Positions 46,906-55,400 of a DNA stretch of 64,000 nucleotides are shown here, piece after piece (the stretch's first letter is position 1; each line of letters begins with the position of its first letter). This DNA comes from an uncultured bacterium (GTDB lineage Bacteria; Bacillota; Clostridia; Lachnospirales; Lachnospiraceae). The DNA lies in contig CANDBT010000015.1 in NCBI GenBank assembly GCA_947383005.1, positions 32,085 to 96,084 on the forward strand. Direction: 5' to 3'. The translations under genes and the position numbers were made by a program. The notes beneath the pieces are model-generated. The model saw only the letters and a program-made list of their open reading frames with translations, did not search any database and was not told the DNA's origin.

Positions 46906-47892
46906 ATGAAAAAATTTATCAATGATGTGTCTAAAGTGGAAGAACAGATGATTCAAGGCATGGTAAAAGCGTACCCGGGTTATTTAAGAAAGCTGGATTG
47001 CGGCAATGTAGTGGTACGTGCGCAAAAGAAGGAAGCAAAGGTAGCCCTGATCAGCGGCGGCGGCAGTGGCCATGAGCCTGCTCACGGAGGTTTTGTCGGG
47101 ACGGGTATGCTGGATGCTGCCGTGGCGGGAGCCGTCTTTACTTCTCCGACACCCGATCAGATCCTGGAAGGAATCCGGGCTATTGCCACCGATGCCGGCG
47201 TGCTGATGGTTGTTAAGAATTATACCGGTGACGTGATGAATTTTGAGATGGCGGCAGACATGGCCGAGATGGAAGGTATTTCCGTAAAGCATGTAGTTAC
47301 CAACGATGATGTGGCTGTAAAGGATAGCCTGTATACGATAGGACGCCGGGGCGTGGCGGGGACCATATTTGTACATAAGATTGCCGGTGCTAAGGCTGAG
47401 GAGGGTGCTTCCTTGGATGAGGTGCAGGCAGTTGCCCAGAAAGTGATTGATCATGTGCGGACCATGGGTGCGGCGATTACGCCCTGCACGGTTCCGGCCG
47501 CTGGGAAACCGGGATTTGAATTGGAAGAAGATGAGATGGAAGTCGGTATTGGCATTCACGGAGAACCGGGCACGCACAGGGAGAAGATTCGCCAAGCGGA
47601 TGAAATCGTCGATCATCTGTTGGAGCAGATTTTAGCGGATATTGATTATACCGGCAGCGAGGTGGCGGTTATGGTAAACGGCGCCGGAGCTACTCCTCTT
47701 ATGGAATTGTTTATTATCAATAACCGCGTGGCGGATGTACTGGCAGAAAAAGGCATTAAGGTCTATAAGACTTTTGTGGGTGAGTATATGACTTCTATTG
47801 AGATGCAGGGGTTTTCACTCTCTTTGCTGCGTCTGGACGAAGAGATGAAACGGCTTCTTGATGCGCCGGCGGACACACCGGCGTGGAGATAA
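46906..47892 (+). CDS. dhaK: Dihydroxyacetone kinase, DhaK subunit
   Basis: A 328-residue substrate-binding subunit of the PEP-dependent dihydroxyacetone kinase. ATG 46906 follows GGGAGG. Landmarks are LISGGGSGHEPAHGGFVG, VKNYTGDVMNFEMA, and GIGIHGEPGTHRE with the histidine that binds dihydroxyacetone covalently, then NGAGATPLMELFI. It forms dihydroxyacetone phosphate with DhaL and DhaM. Confidence 0.96.
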   Translation: MKKFINDVSKVEEQMIQGMVKAYPGYLRKLDCGNVVVRAQKKEAKVALISGGGSGHEPAHGGFVGTGMLDAAVAGAVFTSPTPDQILEGIRAIATDAGVLMVVKNYTGDVMNFEMAADMAEMEGISVKHVVTNDDVAVKDSLYTIGRRGVAGTIFVHKIAGAKAEEGASLDEVQAVAQKVIDHVRTMGAAITPCTVPAAGKPGFELEEDEMEVGIGIHGEPGTHREKIRQADEIVDHLLEQILADIDYTGSEVAVMVNGAGATPLMELFIINNRVADVLAEKGIKVYKTFVGEYMTSIEMQGFSLSLLRLDEEMKRLLDAPADTPAWR

Positions 47893-47930
47893 CATCGTCC
47901 ATATGTTTTGCTCCTGTAACGGTATTCGTA

Positions 47931-47958
47931 AGGGCTAATCAGCGGAGTGATTAGCCCT
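47931..47958. repeat. GGCTAATCA hairpin repeat
   Basis: AGGGCTAATCA, a GCGGAG loop and TGATTAGCCCT. The loop is identical to the copy at 12464-12469. It lies between dhaK and dhaL, and CGTGAACTC follows it. Confidence 0.8.
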
Positions 47959-47999
47959 GGCGTGAACTCAAATAACAGAAAAAAGAAGGTAGATACGTC

Positions 48000-48626
48000 A
48001 TGACAGACAGTAACAAGGTGCGGGAGATTTTGTTGGCAATCGGAGAAAAGATTCAGCAGCAGAAGGATTATTTAACTGAATTGGATCAGCCTATCGGTGA
48101 TAGTGACCACGGGATTAATCTGGCCAGGGGATTTGAGGCGGTAAAGCAAAAGGCGCCTTCCATGGAAGGGCAAGATATTGGAACGATTTTGAAGAATGCC
48201 GGCATGATATTAGTGTCTACTGTTGGCGGCGCTTCCGGTCCGTTATATGGATCGGCATTGATGAAAGCAGGAATTGCCATGGCCGGAAAAACCGAGATGG
48301 GGCCGGAAGACTTTTTGCATATGATGGAAGTGGCAATAGAAGCCGTAAAGCAGCGGGGCAAGGCAATTGAAGGAGAAGCGACTATGCTTGATGCGATGAG
48401 CCCGTCTCTGAGAGCGATGAAAACTGCTTATGAGGAAGGGAAGGATATTTCGGCAATGTTGGCGGAAGGAGTGAGGGCTTCCTGGGCAGGCGCGGAGCAT
48501 ACGAAAGATCTGGTAGCGACCAAGGGACGTGCCAGTTATGTCGGAGAGCGGGGATTAGGCCATCAGGACCCGGGGGCAACGTCGTATTCTTATATGTTGG
48601 AAGTGGTGGCGGAAGTTATCGGTTAA
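48000..48626 (+). CDS. dhaL: Dihydroxyacetone kinase, DhaL subunit
   Basis: A 208-residue ADP-binding subunit. The Mg2+/ADP-binding aspartates are in DQPIGDSDHGINLARGF, followed by VGGASGPLYGSAL and the C-terminal GRASYVGERGLGHQDPGA. It takes phosphate from DhaM and hands it to dihydroxyacetone on DhaK. AAGAAGG precedes the start. Confidence 0.96.
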   Translation: MTDSNKVREILLAIGEKIQQQKDYLTELDQPIGDSDHGINLARGFEAVKQKAPSMEGQDIGTILKNAGMILVSTVGGASGPLYGSALMKAGIAMAGKTEMGPEDFLHMMEVAIEAVKQRGKAIEGEATMLDAMSPSLRAMKTAYEEGKDISAMLAEGVRASWAGAEHTKDLVATKGRASYVGERGLGHQDPGATSYSYMLEVVAEVIG

Positions 48627-48641
48627 AGAGGTGCAGAATTT

Positions 48642-49022
48642 ATGGTAGGAATTGTCATTGTATCACATAGCCGACATTTGGCAGAAGGAGTTGCAGAGAT
48701 GGCGGCTATGATGGCTCAGGATGCGCCCTTGGCGATTGCCGGAGGATTGGAAGACGGCAGCCTTGGCACCAGTTTTGACAAAATAAGCGCCGCCATTGAA
48801 TCGGTTTATTCCGATGATGGAGTATTGGTGTTGATGGATTTGGGAAGCGCAGTCATGACCACGGAGATGGTTTTGGAAACGATGCCGGAGCGGAAAGTGG
48901 AAATGGTGGACTGTCCTTTGGTTGAAGGCGCGGTAATAGCGGCGATTCATGCAGCGGCCGGCGCCGGTTTTGAGGCCGTAAAAGACAATTTGGAGAAAGT
49001 GGCTTTTACGAAGAAGTTTTAG
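48642..49022 (+). CDS. dhaM: Dihydroxyacetone kinase phosphoryl donor DhaM (EIIA-Man-like)
   Basis: A 126-residue protein with the single EIIA-mannose-like domain. The phosphorylated histidine is His9 in VIVSHSRHLAEG; VLVLMDLGSAVMTTEM is typical of DhaM. It lacks the HPr and EI-like extensions of E. coli DhaM, so general PTS HPr should phosphorylate it. It starts 15 bases after dhaL and ends the operon. Confidence 0.94.
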   Translation: MVGIVIVSHSRHLAEGVAEMAAMMAQDAPLAIAGGLEDGSLGTSFDKISAAIESVYSDDGVLVLMDLGSAVMTTEMVLETMPERKVEMVDCPLVEGAVIAAIHAAAGAGFEAVKDNLEKVAFTKKF

Positions 49023-49107
49023 AAGGAATTGCCGGAAATTATATTTTGATTCCCGCGAGCAATGAGCCAAGTGCCGTGCTTACAGCGGGGTTGTTGACTT
49101 AAAACAG

Positions 49108-49141
49108 AGGCGGAGGCGACGTATATGCGTTGCCTCCGCTT
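49108..49141 (+). terminator. Terminator after the dha operon
   Basis: GCGGAGGC-GACG and CGTTGCCTCCGC form a strong stem with a TATATG-type loop; only a short T tract follows. Confidence 0.6.
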
Positions 49142-49170
49142 GGTTAGTCATGGGAAATGTGGTGTTCACT

Positions 49171-49202
49171 TCATGACTAATCACTTCGCTGATTAGTCAT
49201 GA
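49171..49202. repeat. Hairpin repeat, GACTAATCA variant
   Basis: TCATGACTAATCA, a CTTCGC loop and TGATTAGTCATGA. A compensatory change of G-C to A-T in the stem relative to the copies at 12451 and 47931 keeps pairing. The rest of 49023-49447 holds the operon terminator and the adhesin promoter. Confidence 0.8.
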
Positions 49203-49243
49203 GCCAATATAGTTATTTTCTTCTGAACAATCCTGAAAAACTC

Positions 49244-49272
49244 TTGATTTTTGAAACTTTATGAATTATACT
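49244..49272 (+). promoter_or_regulatory. Sigma-A promoter of the giant adhesin
   Basis: TTGATT (49244-49249), 17 bases, TATACT (49267-49272). The 5' leader would be about 170 bases and ends in AAAGGAG before ATG 49448. Confidence 0.6.
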
Positions 49273-49447
49273 TATCTTAACTGGCAGTTATTGGCAAAAC
49301 GGCTGCATTATGTAATATCCTTTTTGTGGAACATGTGGAACGGGAAGGGGATTTTGTTGTTTCCAGGCAAGCGCCTGATAACATAGATACATGATCATGG
49401 CCAAACACATGGCTGACGGAAAATTTAGTGAAAAGGAGCAGATAAGT

Positions 49448-52400
49448 ATGTGGAAAAAAATTCGCAGGAACTACCGACGCCTGGTAGCGTTCTTACTGAC
49501 AGCGGTCATTGTAGGCACCAATGTCTGTGGGAATGTCGGCGTTGCGTTCGCGGCAGGGATGTCGGAAAGTGCCTTGTTCCTGGTGGATGGAGAAGAGCTT
49601 CGTGAAGCCATCCAGGAGGCGAAAGAACACAGGGAAGTGTTTTCGTTTTCGGCACTGGAGCTGGCGGCTGCCAGGAAAAGCATTCGAAACAAGTATGAAA
49701 AACTGTTAGGGAAAAAAGACGGGGAAGTTTACGAGCTGGATTTGGAAATTGACGACAGCTATGCTCCGGAAGGGGCAGCCGTACAGGTATTTTACCATGC
49801 AGGTACGGAAGATGTGGTTTTCCTGTTCCTCAATGAAACCGATATGGAAGTGGAATACCGGGTAAACATCGATGGTTATGAGACAGAGCCGGTGACGGTA
49901 AAGCCCAATACTTATAATATTGAAGAGGAAGAGGATGCGTCTTTTGGGGAAAATTATGAAGCGGCGGATATGATCGACGACGTGAAGACGGCTCCGAAGG
50001 CGGAAGTAGTGGAGACAAAAGAGGCGCCGGCCGGAGAGGAAAGCGAAGAAGCCGGAAAGGATGAGACGGCTAAAGATGCTTCCCCGGACAGTAAAGGGGA
50101 GGAAAGCAGCGCGGTGGACGAAACCCTGGCGGATGAGGAAGAAAGCCAGGAAACGGAAGCTGACAGCACTGAGGCCGCCACGGAAGAAGGTACGGAAAAA
50201 GCCGGTGAGACAGAAGCTGCTGACAAAGAGGATGAAGAAACCGATGCAGAGGAAGAGCAAGTAACAGAAACCGAAGCGGAGACGGAAACTGAAACAGAGA
50301 CGGAGCCGCAGACGGAGGCAGAGGTTGAGGATGCCGATGAAGTTTTGGATGAGCGGGAAGAGGAAGCATTAAGCAAATCCAATAGACAGGCAGCAGTTGT
50401 AGCTCTTTCCCTGGGGGACTTAGAAGAGGAAACTACAGCGGAGACAGAGGTTTCTGCTGAGGAAGAGACAGAAGCTGCTGAAACAGAAAAAGAAACCGAG
50501 GCGGAAGAGCCTGCAGAGGGTAAGACGGAAGAGGCTGCCGGAAGCGAAACAACTGAAGATGAAGAAAAAGAAACGGAAGCCGAAGCCGGGGAAACCGAGT
50601 ACGAAACGGAAGAAGAAAGCAAGGCTGAGGATACGGAAACTGAGAAATCGACGGAAGCGGAAGAAACCGAAGCAGAAGAAACGGAAAAGGATGCCACGGT
50701 AGAAGAGACGGAAGCCGAAGATAAAACAGCGGCCGGAGAAACAAAGGGCGAAGAGAAAGAAGAGATAAAGGAAAATAGTGTCGGTTCCAACAGCAGCCAA
50801 ACAGGCAGCACAGACAAGACGGACGGACAACTGTTAGAGGACGACAGCATAGAATTTCTGGGCAGACTGAAGGGGAAAGATTATGCTACAGTTACTCTGA
50901 AAAATCATGTGAACGCCAGGGCGCTCAAGGTCGCCTGGGAGGATATTGAAGAAATCATTTCTGAAGAGGAAGAAGAAATTTTTGAGTATCTGGTGGATTA
51001 TTATGTAAATCTGCCGGAGGGCGCATCGGTGGAAGGCGCCGACCGAGTGGCCGAGGGTGAAGACCTGTATTTTGCCGTAGATGTGGAAGAGGGGTATGAG
51101 ATCGCCGGCGTATATGCCAACGGCGAAGAACTGGAAGAGATTGAAGATGCGGCCGACAGGGCAAGCGCGTCCGACTGGGAGAGTTATGCCCATGTATATG
51201 TGGTTGAAGCGGTAGAAGATGACCTGACGGTTGAGGTTGAGGTTGAGGAACCGGAAGAGCTGGCGCCGGTAATTGCGGCGGCTACCTACACGGCCGAGAC
51301 GGATGATGCCGTTGTCACGGTGAATGTGCCGGACGGGGCATTTACAGAGGAAGTAGACCTGAAGGTAGCAAAGATTGAAAATGAGGATCAGGTTGAGGCA
51401 CTGAAGATTCAGGCGAACAGCCTTTTGGAAGAGGGCCAGGTTGTGGCGGAATTCCTGGCATATGATGTAAGCTTTGTTTCCAAAGAGACTGGAGACGAAG
51501 CAGAGCCTATGTATACGGTAGCAGTAAACATTCAGGTGAAGAAGCCTATGGTTTCCAAGGATACGGCTGAGACAGAAGCAATCGGAGTTTCCGTGCTTCA
51601 TCTGCCGGAAGACGGGGAAGCAAAAGTAGTGACTTCGACCGAGAAAGCAGACGAAACCGAGTTTGCCTTTGAGACAGACAGCTTTTCGCCCTATGGAGTC
51701 GCCCTGCTTTCGGCTGGTTCAGGCAATAAAGCGAAAATTGGAGATACGGAATATGAATCCCTTCAGAAGGCAATTGAGGCCAGCCAACAGGGAGATGTGA
51801 TTGTCCTGCTGGACTCCACGGATGAGAATATTACGTCCAATGGAAAAGAGTATACTCTGGATATGCAGGGCAGGATCTTGCGGTGCGGTCCGCAGAGGAA
51901 GAATGTTTTTACGGTTAATGGCGGAAATGTGACGATTCAAAACGGTACAATTACTGGCGGTGACTGGGGAAATAGAAGCGGCCAGGACGGCATTGGGCTG
52001 TACATTACTTCTGGCGCCGTTGTATCGCTGGAAAATTGTTTAATTACCGAAAACATGGGGAGAGCCAGCGGCGGAGTCCATGTTACAGGCCAAAGCGAAC
52101 TGACACTGACGGACTGCCGGATTTCCGGGAATACAGGTATTAACGGAGGCGGGGTTGTTGCCGAGAATAGCACGGTTGTTATCAGTGGCGGAAGCATTAC
52201 GGACAATATGATAAAGAATACCAATGACAACTCCAGCGGAGGAGTCATGGTGAAAAACGGAAGCCTGAGTATCGATGGCACAGAAATCAGCGATAATACC
52301 AATGGTTCCGGCGGTTTTAGCGGGCTTTATGCACTCAATAGCGTGGTGTCGCTGAAAAATACAGCATTGACAGGCAATAAGCTGAAAATTGATAATACAG

Positions 52401-55400
52401 ATCAGGTTATTTCCTTTGAAAATGTGGAAGTAAAAGATATTACGGATAGATGTGCCGCCTATGTAAAGACGAATGGGATTTTTGTGGCGGAAAACTGTAA
52501 ATTCCATGATAACGTTGGCAGAGGAGGGGCTTCTGGCTCGCCCACAAACATTCTGACTTTTGTCGGAACAGGGACAAAAACTTTGACGAACTGCCAGTTT
52601 ACCGGCAATATAGGGGATGCAGACCCTGCGGATGCAACGAACAGTTACGTTGCAGGGCCAGTGAGAATTACGGCCGGGGATGTGGTTTTGAATAACTGCA
52701 CGTTTTCCGGGAATACAAACTGGAAATACGGAACAATCTACAGCAACACAACAGGGACCGTTACCCTGAACGGATGTCAGATTACCGGCAATGACGGCGT
52801 TGATGTCGGTGGGGTTTTTGTTACAAACAGCAAGATGGACGTTCTGGATTCTGTCATTAAAAATAATACGGGAATCAATAAGGCAGGCGGTATTCAAATT
52901 GACAGAAACGCGAAATTCAGCATGACAGGGGGCGCATTGTATAATAACCGATGCGAGAAAGTCCCTGCCAACGATGTGAATATGACAAGTACTCCCTCTG
53001 CGGTAACGATTCAGAAGGCCAGCGCGATGTCAGACGGTGATGTTGATTTCAGTGATTATGTCTGGGCTAATTTAAATAACCAGATGCTTGATGGGGAACT
53101 GACTGTCAACAGTGACTTTTCGTTTAAGACCTGGAATGCAATAAAGCGTGATAAATGTGTGGCCCGGCTGAATGGAAAAGATTATGAAACCCTGACTGAG
53201 GCATTAACGGCAGCAAAGAACGGCGATACGATTGATCTGGTTGCTTCGTATATTCCGATCAAGAAAATGTTTACCGTTGATAAAGAAATTACTGTTAATA
53301 TGAACGGCTGCTATATTTTTGCGGATAACCCAGGAAATGATAAGTACACAAACACGGCGTCAGGTACGCAAGGTGTGAGCGGCGGCGTAGTTGCAAGAGG
53401 CGGTATTTTTAAAGTGGCGAAAGGCGGTACGCTTAACCTTAGTGGAAAGGGTACTATGGGAAACCGTATTATTATGGCGGGCGGCGAACTGAATTTCAAC
53501 GGCGATGTTTTTATTAAACTGTCAGGCAGTAGCAATACCGACAGCGCTCCGGTAGCTGCCGCTAATTATGATAAAGAAGTGAGAGGCGGAACGGTCAACG
53601 TCAACAGCGATATGGATTTCCTGAAAGTTTACTTGCAGGAAGGGGAATTCCGGATAAACGAAAACGCATCGGTGAATAATCTGAACCTGGAATTAAGAGC
53701 ACAGACAAGTAGAAAAACATTCGTGAAGGCAGAAATCAATGGCCCTGTTACGGAAATGACGCTTTCCCAGAGCATTTCCGGAGCCGGAAGATATGGTACG
53801 GCAGAGGAACTCCAGGATGTGACATTAAACAGCGCCATAGGATCGCTGGCATTATCTAAGGGACAGGATTCTTCTTATGGATATGTTCCTGTTACCAAAG
53901 CGGGTCCTGGGCTCAGGTTGGATTCTTTTGCTTACACGGTAACATTAACTGCGCCATATGATAAAAAAACGATGGCTAATCCGACAATACCAATGGATGA
54001 TATCATGATCATCCAGGGAGACGTTAAGGCGGAACAGATCAATCTGGCTAATGCTGACTGGAAATCCGGTTCCACTTACGACATGAAATGGTATAAATCT
54101 GATGGAGGAGATGATAAAAATTATAAATTCCTGATCACGGTTGCCGTGGGGGACAAAGGAATCGTTTTACGGAAAAACCTGCCGACCGGGGCGGCTGTAT
54201 TCCTGGATGGCAAAAATGGTAAAGATACCAATGACGGTAAGGCGATTAATACCCCTGTCAAGACTTTTTCGAAGGCAAAAGAAATACTTAAAACGAGTGA
54301 CCTGGATACCATCTATGTGATTGGAACCGTATCCGTCACCGGTACCAGCACAAGGCCGGAGAAGTGGAGTCTTGGAGACCTTGGGGAAGGAAAGACACTG
54401 AAGCGGTATGCGACCCTTCAGGAACCGATGGTGAACGTGCCATCCGGAAAGGTTCTGGAATTGGGGAATATCGTTATTGACGGCGGTAATATGGAGGTAA
54501 CTGCGCCGATTATCAAAAACATCGGTACATTGAATATTACAGCAGGCACAGTGTTACAAAATAATATCAACACTTATAATAATTTTACGCAATATGGCGG
54601 CGGAACGAAATGTGAGGGCGGCGCGGTCTGGAGTTCCGGTACGCTGAATATGAGTGGCGGAACGATTACCAATAATACGGCAGTAAGCGGCGGCGGTGTG
54701 TTCACCGAGGGTGTATTTAATTTCAGCGGAGGAGATATTACCGGCAATAAGGGCGAGGGAACTTTAAAGTTTAAAGCCGGTACAAAGTCAGCCGAATCCC
54801 CGAGCGGTGGCGGTGGCGTGTTCGTGGCCTTTAAGAGCGGAAAGATGAATATGAGCGGCGGAACGATTTCGGGCAACAGCGCGATGGCAGGCGGCGGCAT
54901 TGCTCTGGGTAATCTTTCTACTATGTATATTGGCGGTACATTGACTATGACCGGCGGCACGATTGAAGGGAATACGGCTGAGAATAAAAAGGCTGATGCC
55001 AGTGCTTATGCCGGTGGCGGTGGTATTTACGTCCAGGCAACTGGTGTCGCAGAGATTACGGGCGGTTCCATCATCGGAAACCACAGTGAAGGCGGTATGT
55101 TTGGCGGTGGCGGTATTTATGTCAATGGAGGCAAGCAGGGGTATAAGAACGGCTTGCTGAAATTGAAGAAGGTAAAGGTCAGCGAAAACAGCAGTGATGA
55201 AAGCGGCGGCGGAATTGCGGGATGCCCGAGTTCGGATGTAGAAATTTATCTGACGGATGGCGGCCTGATTCATGGGAATAACGGAGGGAAAGACGATATC
55301 TTTATTACCAGCAAGGTAGCCGGGTATTATGGAACCCCCAATGTGGATATTTCCCGTTATATGATAAATGGTGGAGTATATGGGTGGAAAGATACACAGA

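Noticed and set aside
49706-50850. Long minus-strand open frames (up to 298 codons, Ser/Val/Ala-rich) opposite the acidic spacer
   Set aside because: They are the complement of repetitive GAA/GAG/ACG codons on the plus strand. Composition is extreme, there is no ribosome site, and the plus-strand adhesin is continuous.
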